Assembly (NCBI RefSeq): GCF_014647655.1
Contig: NZ_BMPP01000002.1
Span: forward strand, 124,001 to 188,000
Length of the DNA stretch: 64,000 nucleotides
Source of the DNA: Deinococcus malanensis
GTDB lineage: Bacteria; Deinococcota; Deinococci; Deinococcales; Deinococcaceae
Direction of reading: 5' to 3'
In this document: one piece after another, positions 57,245-64,000 of the stretch
Layout of the letters: every line of letters begins with the position of its first letter
Numbering within the stretch: the stretch's first letter is position 1
Notes under the pieces: generated by a model
Database searches by the model: none
What the model saw: only the letters and a program-made list of their open reading frames with translations
Told to the model about the DNA's origin: nothing
Made by a program: the position numbers and the translations under genes

Positions 57245-60200
57245 ATGTCCCTGAACTGGCGTGACCTGACTTCGAGCCGCCGCGCCCGCTGGCCCACCGT
57301 GCAGGGTGCTGTGGCCCGGCCGCGCCTGCGGGCCCTGCTGGTCCAAGCGCGTGTGCTGATGGTGGTCGCTCCGGCAGGCTTCGGGAAAACCACTGCGCTG
57401 GCAGCCGGTGCACCTGGCCTGGGAGGACCCGGCGCCTGGTTGACCCTGGACGCCGACGACGCCGATCCCCAGGTGCTGGCCGGCGGCCTGGCCCTGGCGG
57501 TGGAGGGCCTCCCGGGAGGCGCGGCGGCCGCTGCCCTGCTGGATGCCGGAGCGTCGCCACGGCGGGTGGCCGCCCGCGTGGCCGACGTGCTGGATGCCAG
57601 CGGGGCCCTGCTGGTCCTGGACGAGGCGCAGCACCTGACCGGTCCTCTGACGGGCGACGTGCTGCGCGAGCTGGTCTCCGGCGGGGCAGGCCGGGTGGCG
57701 CTGCTCTCACGGGTGCCGCTGACGCTGCCGGACCTGACCCGGCTGGAAGCCCAGGGCGACGTCCAGCATCTGTCAGCCACGGATCTGGCCTTTACTGCTG
57801 ACGAAGTCGGGGAACTGCTGGGTGCGCTGAATGTGCCGGCAACAGGCGCAGACGTCCGGCTGGCCCACAGCGTGACCGAAGGCTGGCCGATTGCCGTGCG
57901 CTTTCTGGCCCAGGCTGCCGCCCAGGGCCGCGTCCACCTGCGTCAGCTGGCCGATCTGGACGGTGGCGAGGCGCAGCTGGGTACCCTGTTCACCTATCTT
58001 GCTCAGGAGGTGATGGGACCGCTGGACCCAGCGCTGCGGATTTTGCTCACGCGCTCGAGCGTCTTTGATGAGCTGACACCGGAACTGCTGGAAGCGGTGC
58101 TGGACCAGCCGCAGGCCCGCGAGCTGCTGGACGCGCTGGCTCGGAGCGGCATCTTCCTGACTCGGGTCGGCGAGGAGGGCTACCGGGCTCATCCTTTGCT
58201 GCGGGCCCACCTGCGCGCTGGCCTGCCTGCCGCAGAGGTCAGAGCCGTGGCAGCCAGAGGCGCAGCCTATTTCGAGTCCACGGGACGGCCACGCCGGGCC
58301 ATGGCGGCGCATCTGCTGGCCGGAAACGCCGAGCGGGCTGCGCAGCTGCTCTCGGCCCACGGCCGGCTGTGGCTGCGTCTGGGCCGGGTCACCCTGGTCG
58401 AACGCAGCCTGGGACGGCTGCCGAAAACGGCCTGGACCCCGGACCTGCATGCCCTGGCCGGAGACGCCCTGCGGCTTTCGTCGCGCTACGGCGAGGCGCT
58501 GGCCGCCTATGCCCAGGCCGCGCCGCTCGAACGTGCCCTGGGCGAGGTGCAGGTGGCCCTGGACACGGTTCAGCCGGAACTGGCCTGGGAGGCACTGGAC
58601 ACCGCCGAGCGGCTTTCGCCTCCGGAACTTTGGGACACGGTCCGGCGCCTGCGCGCCGAGAACCTGCTGAACGTGGGCCAGCTGACCGAGGCAGTGAAGC
58701 TCTCGCCGTCCCTGGCCGGCGGAGCCCGGTATGCGCTGCGCTCCGGCGATATCTCTGGCGCCCTGACCCTGGCGCTGGAGGCCGCCCGGGGCGAGGCTGG
58801 AGGTGCCCGGGCTGCTCAGAACCACCGCGAGGGTCTGCTGCTGGCCAGCTTTCTGCACGCCCTGATGGGTGAGCCGGATCCGGCCGTCCGCCGCGCCAGG
58901 GAGGGTCTGGCCGAAGGCACGCGCCTGGAAAGCCCGTTCGTGCAGGCGCTGGCCTGGGCACGACTTGGACACGCGCAGGTGGCAGCCGGCCAGACCGAGC
59001 AGGCCCGTCAGGCCTACGAGGAGGCCCGCACCCTGGCACGTGGCGTGGCCGGGCGCCTTCAGGTCGAGCCCCTGATGGGACTGAGCTATCTGGCCGGACT
59101 GGCCGGAGACGTGACCCGGGCCGCGTCCCTGCGCGCCGAAGCGGTGCTTCCCACGGCTGGAGACCGTTACATGCAGGGGCTGCTGTATCTCACGTCTGCC
59201 CTGGGTGTTCTGCATGCTGGCCGGACCGATGCCGTGGAGCTGGAGGAGGCGCGTGCGGCCTTCATGACCTGTGGGGACCGCTTTGGACTGGCCGCGGTGG
59301 CGCTGGCCGCGTTCGCCGCCGGCCAGGGGGAAGCGGGGGCAGCAGCCCACGCGGCCGCGCAGTTTCCCCTGCTGCTGGGACGGCGCACGTTGCTCTCGCC
59401 GTATCCCGACCGTGCCCGGCGCGCCGCTCTGCTGGCCCGGCTGGCTGCTGCCGTGCCGGACACCATGGGTGCACTGCGCGGTGCGGCCCGTGACCTGGGT
59501 TACGCGGACGTGCCCTTCCCTGCCGAGGCGCCGGGTTTCGAGGTGCGTGTGCAGGTGCTTGAGCGGCTGGCCGTCACGCGCAGCGACGATCCCAGACCGC
59601 GCGACTGGGGCCGCGCCAAGGCCCGTGACCTGCTGGCGCTGCTGTCGGTTCACGAGGAAGGACTGGCCCGTGACTCCGCGCAGGAAGCGCTGTTTCCGGA
59701 AGCGGACCCTGGTGTGGGTGAGCGCAACTTCCGCGTGACCTTGCACGCCCTGGGACAGGTGCTGGAAGAGGGTGCACCCAGCGGCGCATTCCTGGAGCGC
59801 GGCGAGTGGCTGCGGCTGCGGAAGGGTCCAGACCTGCACATCGATCTGCACGCGGCCCGGGCGCTGCTGTCCCAGCCCACAGGCACCCCTGGACGGCTTG
59901 AAGCGCTGATCTGGCTGCCCGGTCAGTTGGCCGATACTGAACTGGCAACCGTCCAGCAGGAGGCCGAACGCTACGCGGCCCGGCTGCCCGAAGCCCTTGG
60001 TGCCGAGGCCACGCACGCCCTAGAGCAGGGTCAGCCGGACCGTGCAGCCAGGGCTGCGGAGCGGGCCCTGAACCTGGACCCTGCCCATGAACCGGCGGCC
60101 CGGGTGCTGATGCGCGTGTGCCACCTGCGGGGCGGCGCCTCAGCACTCCAGCGCGTATACGGCAACCTCCGCACCGCCCTGTCCGAGCTGGGCCTCGAAC

Positions 60201-60250
60201 CCCTGCCGGAGACTGCCGCGCTGTACCGCGCGCTGGGCGGCACCCCGTGA
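57245..60250 (+). CDS. Large BTAD/STAND-type transcriptional regulator
   Basis: This is a 1001-residue regulator. The N-terminal NTPase has Walker [17 protein letters not shown] near 40 and Walker [13 protein letters not shown] near 121. It continues as a MalT/STAND-like module with an all-helical middle full of TPR-like repeats (residues about 330-690). Near 785-830, [20 protein letters not shown] is the winged-helix-like start of a SARP-type DNA-binding domain. The C-terminal BTAD ([20 protein letters not shown], then [20 protein letters not shown]) ends the protein. TAGCAT lies 9 nt before the ATG. It follows the acyl-CoA genes, so it may control them (inference). Confidence 0.82.
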   Translation: MSLNWRDLTSSRRARWPTVQGAVARPRLRALLVQARVLMVVAPAGFGKTTALAAGAPGLGGPGAWLTLDADDADPQVLAGGLALAVEGLPGGAAAAALLDAGASPRRVAARVADVLDASGALLVLDEAQHLTGPLTGDVLRELVSGGAGRVALLSRVPLTLPDLTRLEAQGDVQHLSATDLAFTADEVGELLGALNVPATGADVRLAHSVTEGWPIAVRFLAQAAAQGRVHLRQLADLDGGEAQLGTLFTYLAQEVMGPLDPALRILLTRSSVFDELTPELLEAVLDQPQARELLDALARSGIFLTRVGEEGYRAHPLLRAHLRAGLPAAEVRAVAARGAAYFESTGRPRRAMAAHLLAGNAERAAQLLSAHGRLWLRLGRVTLVERSLGRLPKTAWTPDLHALAGDALRLSSRYGEALAAYAQAAPLERALGEVQVALDTVQPELAWEALDTAERLSPPELWDTVRRLRAENLLNVGQLTEAVKLSPSLAGGARYALRSGDISGALTLALEAARGEAGGARAAQNHREGLLLASFLHALMGEPDPAVRRAREGLAEGTRLESPFVQALAWARLGHAQVAAGQTEQARQAYEEARTLARGVAGRLQVEPLMGLSYLAGLAGDVTRAASLRAEAVLPTAGDRYMQGLLYLTSALGVLHAGRTDAVELEEARAAFMTCGDRFGLAAVALAAFAAGQGEAGAAAHAAAQFPLLLGRRTLLSPYPDRARRAALLARLAAAVPDTMGALRGAARDLGYADVPFPAEAPGFEVRVQVLERLAVTRSDDPRPRDWGRAKARDLLALLSVHEEGLARDSAQEALFPEADPGVGERNFRVTLHALGQVLEEGAPSGAFLERGEWLRLRKGPDLHIDLHAARALLSQPTGTPGRLEALIWLPGQLADTELATVQQEAERYAARLPEALGAEATHALEQGQPDRAARAAERALNLDPAHEPAARVLMRVCHLRGGASALQRVYGNLRTALSELGLEPLPETAALYRALGGTP

Positions 60251-60283
60251 CGGCCGCGTAACCGGCCTGTCACGCCCCGCTTC

Positions 60284-60289
60284 TAGACT
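60284..60289 (+). promoter_or_regulatory. -10 box for leaderless bdhA
   Basis: TAGACT lies 6 nt before the ATG at 60296. Confidence 0.6.
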
Positions 60290-60295
60290 CTGCCC

Positions 60296-61078
60296 ATGAC
60301 ATCTGGAGGACGGGCATCACAAGAGGACAGAACCGCGCTGGTGACTGGCGGAACAAGTGGGATCGGACTGGCCATCGCACGGCGATTTCAGCAGGACGGC
60401 ATGCGGGTGGCCGTGCTGGACCTCGACCGTCCGCATGCCCGTGAAGTGGCCGATACGCATGGGCTGATTTATATCGCCGCAGACCTGACCCGCCGGGAGG
60501 AATGCCGCCGCGCTATCACCGACACCGTAGAGGCCCTGGGAGGTCTGGACGTCCTGGTGAACAACGCCGGCTTTCAGCACATCGACCCGGTGGCCGACTT
60601 TCCCGAGGACACCTGGGACGCCATGATTCATGTGATGCTGACGGCGCCCTTTCTGCTGTCCAAGTACGCATGGCCGTACCTGACCCGCAGCGGACACGGC
60701 CGCATCATCAATGTGGCCAGCATTCACGGGCACGTGGCCAGTCCGTTCAAAAGTGCCTATATCAGCGCCAAACACGGCGTCATCGGATTTACCCGCACGG
60801 CGGCCCTGGAAGCCGGCGAGCAGGGGCTGACAGTCAATGCCATCTGCCCGGGCTATGTGCGCACTCCCCTTGTCGAGGGCCAGATCGCCGACCAGGCCCG
60901 CACCCGCGGCATCACACCTCAGGAAGTGGAGCAGAAGGTGATGCTGGAACCTGCCGCCATCAAGCGCCTGCTCGACCCCGAGGACGTGGCTGCACTGGCA
61001 AGTTACGTCGCCAGTCCCGCCGCCTGGGGCATGACCGGAGCGGTACTGGACCTGGACCTGGGCTGGACCGCCCGCTGA
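60296..61078 (+). CDS. bdhA: 3-hydroxybutyrate dehydrogenase (SDR)
   Basis: This short-chain dehydrogenase (260 residues) interconverts 3-hydroxybutyrate and acetoacetate with NAD. Seen: the cofactor loop [16 protein letters not shown] near 17, [20 protein letters not shown] near 91 (a PHB-dehydrogenase pattern), catalytic Ser in [12 protein letters not shown] near 142 and YxxxK in [11 protein letters not shown] near 157. [18 protein letters not shown] near 184 is characteristic of the BdhA group. It is a single gene with a leaderless promoter. Acetoacetate from this enzyme would be the natural substrate of ScoA/ScoB. Confidence 0.92.
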   Translation: MTSGGRASQEDRTALVTGGTSGIGLAIARRFQQDGMRVAVLDLDRPHAREVADTHGLIYIAADLTRREECRRAITDTVEALGGLDVLVNNAGFQHIDPVADFPEDTWDAMIHVMLTAPFLLSKYAWPYLTRSGHGRIINVASIHGHVASPFKSAYISAKHGVIGFTRTAALEAGEQGLTVNAICPGYVRTPLVEGQIADQARTRGITPQEVEQKVMLEPAAIKRLLDPEDVAALASYVASPAAWGMTGAVLDLDLGWTAR

Positions 61079-61094
61079 TATCAGAACGCATTCT

Positions 61095-61133
61095 GGGAGC
61101 CTCTCTCCTGCGCGCGACAGGAGAGAAGCTCCC
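61095..61133. terminator. Bidirectional terminator between bdhA and the CAP gene
   Basis: GGGAGCCTCTCTCCTG (61095-61110) and CAGGAGAGAAGCTCCC (61118-61133) pair over 16 bp with one mismatch and a 7-nt loop, between convergent genes. Confidence 0.8.
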
Positions 61134-61145
61134 AAGAGCCTTTTC

Positions 61146-61637
61146 TCAGCGGGGCTGACTGCTCAGCACGATCACGTAAGCCGTGCCGCGTGCCCCCTGG
61201 ATGATGCTGGCCCCCGCGTGGGTGTAGCGGCCTTCAGTCATCCAGTAGCAGTGCACCGGGCTGCTGAGCCACCACTGCATCGCTGCTTCGGGGTTGACAC
61301 CGCGGCCCATGAAGATAATCTCCGTCACACTCACGGCATTCACACCGGTACTGGCGGCGCGAATTTTGGGCGTGCTGCCGCCGGGCCCGGTGTGCGAGAT
61401 GCTGCCGGTGCTCCCCATGTGCAGGGCCTGAAGTTGCGCGGCCCGTGCATGCTGGTTGGTTTGCACCAGGCTGCCCGCCACCGGGCGCCGGCCGTTGCCC
61501 GGACAGTTGACGCCCTGTGCGCGGACCTCGTTGAGACGAGAAATCAGCGTGGCCTCGGCAGCAGACTGCGCCTGCACGGCAGAAGACAGCAGCATGGCCC
61601 CAGCCATGACAGCACCCAGTACTCCGCGAAGTTTCAT
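61146..61637 (-). CDS. Secreted CAP-domain (SCP-like) protein
   Basis: This exported protein (163 residues) has a Sec signal peptide (residues 1-23, ending AVQAQ) and one CAP domain. Seen: [39 protein letters not shown] with SHTGPGG (His of the CAP tetrad), [20 protein letters not shown] and the final [20 protein letters not shown]. Two cysteines (NCPG, HCYW) may pair. The role is unknown; bacterial CAP proteins often bind lipids or act in the envelope. TAGCAT lies 9 nt upstream on minus. Confidence 0.85.
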   Translation of the reverse strand: MKLRGVLGAVMAGAMLLSSAVQAQSAAEATLISRLNEVRAQGVNCPGNGRRPVAGSLVQTNQHARAAQLQALHMGSTGSISHTGPGGSTPKIRAASTGVNAVSVTEIIFMGRGVNPEAAMQWWLSSPVHCYWMTEGRYTHAGASIIQGARGTAYVIVLSSQPR

Positions 61638-61678
61638 GTGCTGTTCATGCTAGCTCAACAGAGCTTTCAGAAATATGA

Positions 61679-61710
61679 AAAATCGGACGCCCGGCCACAA
61701 TCGCCGGGCG
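61679..61710 (-). terminator. Terminator of the M3 peptidase gene
   Basis: CGCCCGGC (61688-61695) and GCCGGGCG (61703-61710) pair over 8 bp, and on minus the stem runs into GATTTTCA. It lies just downstream of the peptidase stop. Confidence 0.7.
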
Positions 61711-61726
61711 CCCTGGATGAATGGCT

Positions 61727-63775
61727 TCAGCTTTCGAGCAGACCGCTGCGGCGCAGCAGGGCGTCCGCATCGGGATCACGGCCCATGAAGTCACGGTACA
61801 GCTGGGCAGGGTCATCACTGTTGCCGCGCGACAGGATGGTGTCTACGTAGGTGCGCCCCGTCTCGCGATTGAAAATACCTTCCCTGGCAAAGCGGCTGAA
61901 GGCGTCGGCGTCGAGGACCTCGGCCCACTTGTAGCTGTAGTAGCCGGCACCATACCCAACCGGGCTGCTGAACAGATGCCCGAACTGCGCGACCTGGGCG
62001 TAGTTCTCCGGCAGCGGGTGGGCCGTGAAGGTCCCCATGATTTCCCGGGCCACCGTGATGGGGTCAGCCTCGCTGTTCGGATCGTACTCGACATGCAGGC
62101 TCAGGTCGGTCAGGCCGAAGGAGTACTGACGCATGGCGGTGTTCGCGGCGCGGTAGTTCTGCGCAGCACGCAGGCGGTCATACAGATCCTGCGGCAGCTT
62201 CTCGCCGGTCTGGTAGTGCGCCGCGAACAGGTCCAGCGCCTCGCGCTCCATGACCCAGTTCTCCATGATCTGGCTGGGCAGTTCCACGAAATCCCAGGGC
62301 ACCTGGGTGCCACTCAGGCTGCGCACCGGCACGCGGCTCATGGCGTGGTGCAGCAGGTGACCGAACTCGTGGAACACGGTCTCCACCTCGCGCACCGACA
62401 GTAGGCTGGGGGTGTCGCCGCTGGGGGCCGTCATGTTGCCGCACATCAGGCCCAGGTGGGGTTCCACACCGTTCTCACGGGGACCGCCGGTGACGAAGGC
62501 GTTCATCCAGGCGCCGGCGCGCTTGCTGTCACGCGGGAACCAGTCGGTGTAGAAGCTGGCGATGTGTACGCCCGCCTCATCATGAATGTCGTAGTACTGC
62601 ACTTCGGGGTGCCAGCCAGGTGCCTGAGTCTCGGTCACGGTAATACCGAAGACCCGGTTGCAGATCTCGAACAGGCCCGAGAGCACGCGCGGCATAGGGA
62701 AGTACGGGCGCAGCGCTTCCTCGTCGAAGTCGAACTTCTCCTGGCGCTGCTTTTCGGCCCAGTAGGCGCCGTCCCAAGGCTGCAGGTCAGGAGCGTCCGC
62801 CCCGGCGTGGGCGCGGTAGTAGGCTTCCAGTTCGGCGTTCTCGCGCTCGTAGGCAGGACGGGTACGGGCGTCGAGGTCCCGCTCGAACTTCAGGGCGTTC
62901 TCGCCGCTGCCGGCCATCCGGTCCTCCAGCACGTAGTCGGCAAAGTTGCGGAAGCCCAGCAGCTCGGCCTGCTCGCGGCGCAGCTGCAGAATTTCGCGGA
63001 CCAGGGGGCGGTTGTCACGCCCCTCCTGCTGGCCGACCATCAGCTGGGCTTCCCACAGCTCCCGTCGCAGCTCACGGTCGTCCGCATAGGTCAGCACTGG
63101 GGTAATCACCGGCTGGTGCAGGGTCAGGCGGTGGCCGTCCTTGCCCTTGCTCTCGGCGTCACGCCGGGTGGCGTCCAGAACACGCTGTGGCACGCCGGCC
63201 AGGCGCTCGGACGGCACGTACAGTTCATATGCGGTTGTGGCGTCCAGAACGTTTTTGGAGAAGGTGTTGGTGACCTGCGCCAGCCGGGTATTGACCTCCA
63301 GCAGCCGGGTCTTCTTGTCTTCGGGCAGGTCAGCACCCTGACGCCGGAATTCATCGATGGTCAGCTTCAGGTGGCGCGCCTGCACGGGGTCCAGCGTCTG
63401 GACGTGCTCGGAGTCGGCGAAGGTCTTCAACGCCTGCCACAGGCCAGGATGCAGGCTCAGCTGGGTGTAGAACTCGCTGGTCTTGGGAATAATGGCCTCA
63501 ACAGCCGCCTTCCACTCGTCGCTGCTCATCACGCTGTTGAGGTGCCGCACGATGGTGTTGACGGTGTCAAGCTGCTCCGTCAGCGTGTCGAGGTCCAGCA
63601 TGAAGTTCTCGAACCCGCGCTCCTGGGCCCCTGCCAAGGCTTCGAGCTTCTCAGAGGTCACTGCCAGCAGCGTGTCCACCGCCCCCTCGGCGTGCTCAGG
63701 ACGGATCTGGTCGAAAGGAATGCGGAAACCCACGTTAAGCAGCGGGTTGCCACCCGGCACAGTTGAATTCGTCAT
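61727..63775 (-). CDS. M3-family metallopeptidase (oligopeptidase A/Dcp type)
   Basis: This cytosolic zinc oligopeptidase (682 residues, normal for the family) degrades short peptides. The zinc site [14 protein letters not shown] lies near residue 467, with the Glu helix 25-30 residues later ([14 protein letters not shown]). Upstream are [16 protein letters not shown] near 235 and [24 protein letters not shown] near 380. ATG 63775 is chosen: TATACT lies exactly 7 nt before it, and the longer open frame begins with no ribosome site. It has no signal peptide. PrlC (OpdA) and Dcp types are hard to separate by eye. Confidence 0.93.
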   Translation of the reverse strand: MTNSTVPGGNPLLNVGFRIPFDQIRPEHAEGAVDTLLAVTSEKLEALAGAQERGFENFMLDLDTLTEQLDTVNTIVRHLNSVMSSDEWKAAVEAIIPKTSEFYTQLSLHPGLWQALKTFADSEHVQTLDPVQARHLKLTIDEFRRQGADLPEDKKTRLLEVNTRLAQVTNTFSKNVLDATTAYELYVPSERLAGVPQRVLDATRRDAESKGKDGHRLTLHQPVITPVLTYADDRELRRELWEAQLMVGQQEGRDNRPLVREILQLRREQAELLGFRNFADYVLEDRMAGSGENALKFERDLDARTRPAYERENAELEAYYRAHAGADAPDLQPWDGAYWAEKQRQEKFDFDEEALRPYFPMPRVLSGLFEICNRVFGITVTETQAPGWHPEVQYYDIHDEAGVHIASFYTDWFPRDSKRAGAWMNAFVTGGPRENGVEPHLGLMCGNMTAPSGDTPSLLSVREVETVFHEFGHLLHHAMSRVPVRSLSGTQVPWDFVELPSQIMENWVMEREALDLFAAHYQTGEKLPQDLYDRLRAAQNYRAANTAMRQYSFGLTDLSLHVEYDPNSEADPITVAREIMGTFTAHPLPENYAQVAQFGHLFSSPVGYGAGYYSYKWAEVLDADAFSRFAREGIFNRETGRTYVDTILSRGNSDDPAQLYRDFMGRDPDADALLRRSGLLES

Positions 63776-63782
63776 CCCTGCG

Positions 63783-63788
63783 AGTATA
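63783..63788 (-). promoter_or_regulatory. -10 box for leaderless M3 peptidase gene
   Basis: TATACT on minus, 7 nt before the ATG at 63775. Confidence 0.65.
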
Positions 63789-63860
63789 GGCGCGTTGGCA
63801 CAGGCCTTCCTAAGCCGCTTGGCGCATTTCGCAAGCCACCACCATGTGCTTTCCTGCGCC

Positions 63861-64000
63861 ATGCAAGTGCTGCCTTTCGCTGATCTTGCCGGCATCACGT
63901 TTCTGGAAGCCACGCCCGCCGACCTGCCACATGTCGCAGCATTTCTGAGCCGCGCCCATCCAGACTCCCCCGTGGTGACAGCTGATCTGGAACGCGCCGA
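63861..64000 (+). CDS. GNAT acetyltransferase, N-terminal part only
   Basis: From ATG 63861, 46 codons are visible to the window end. [20 protein letters not shown], then [15 protein letters not shown], matches the opening of small-molecule GNAT acetyltransferases (a D-L-P-x-V/L helix followed by H-P-D). The acetyl-CoA motif lies outside the window. It is divergent from the M3 peptidase. Confidence 0.6.
   Translation, partial: MQVLPFADLAGITFLEATPADLPHVAAFLSRAHPDSPVVTADLERA

Noticed and set aside
57773..60016. 747-codon minus frame opposite the BTAD regulator
   Set aside because: Antisense shadow; the plus strand has Walker motifs, a -10 box and a BTAD domain.

Overview
The window is a high-GC bacterial chromosome segment that looks like Deinococcus (phylum Deinococcota). 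Three things point there: the broken-up dcw cluster (murG-murC-murB-ftsQ-ftsA-ftsZ together, mraY alone about 6 kb away); many genes that start 6-9 nt after a TANNNT -10 box, the leaderless arrangement described for Deinococcus; and several lineage-typical proteins (AIM24 family, BTAD regulator, TPR/GGDEF proteins). I cannot name the species. I saw no rRNA, tRNA, CRISPR array, prophage or intact insertion sequence.

Layout. 1-6928 (minus): a branched-chain-amino-acid-type (HAAT) ABC transporter operon, livG - acyl-CoA ligase - livH - livM - livK - livF, with livF cut by the window edge. 7180-8721: a second, divergent AMP-forming ligase. 8760-9075: a decayed TPR-GGDEF remnant. 9110-12346: rnhB, a MOSC protein and lepA. 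12481-15617: a histidine kinase/response regulator pair, a minus-strand decayed or small gene, and an active-looking GGDEF protein. 16023-19321: a methyltransferase, an aspartate-type aminotransferase and an AIM24 protein. 19410-26286: peptidoglycan and division genes ending in ftsZ, which has its own promoter. 26576-30512: an orphan substrate-binding protein, then pfkA, rsmI and two small uncharacterised genes on minus. 30639-35411: rlmH, a GNAT protein, a secreted protein, mraY, an RlmI-like methyltransferase and a bacilliredoxin-like protein. 35578-38552: three uncharacterised genes ending in a transmembrane HAMP protein with no output domain. 38656-39666: an ArsR repressor and an AHSA1-type protein behind a palindromic operator. 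40199-43768: a TPR protein, rel and a 34-residue leaderless peptide gene. 43843-48619: a second complete liv operon. 48724-57126: a MetX-like hydrolase, an alpha/beta hydrolase, scoA/scoB, a GGDEF pseudogene, greA, an acidic disordered protein, an acyl-CoA carboxylase beta subunit and an acyl-CoA dehydrogenase. 57245-64000: a 1001-residue BTAD regulator, 3-hydroxybutyrate dehydrogenase, a CAP protein, an M3 peptidase and a partial GNAT.

How it fits together. Much of the accessory content points to uptake and CoA-linked breakdown of small organic, branched-chain or ketone-body acids: two HAAT transporters plus an orphan binding protein, two adenylate-forming ligases, a 3-oxoacid CoA-transferase, a biotin-dependent carboxylase subunit, an acyl-CoA dehydrogenase and 3-hydroxybutyrate dehydrogenase. 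The CoA-transferase and the carboxylase/dehydrogenase units carry the same core palindrome (AACGAGCGTT) at their promoters, so they probably share one TetR-type repressor encoded outside the window. The least understood region is the 35578-38552 cassette.
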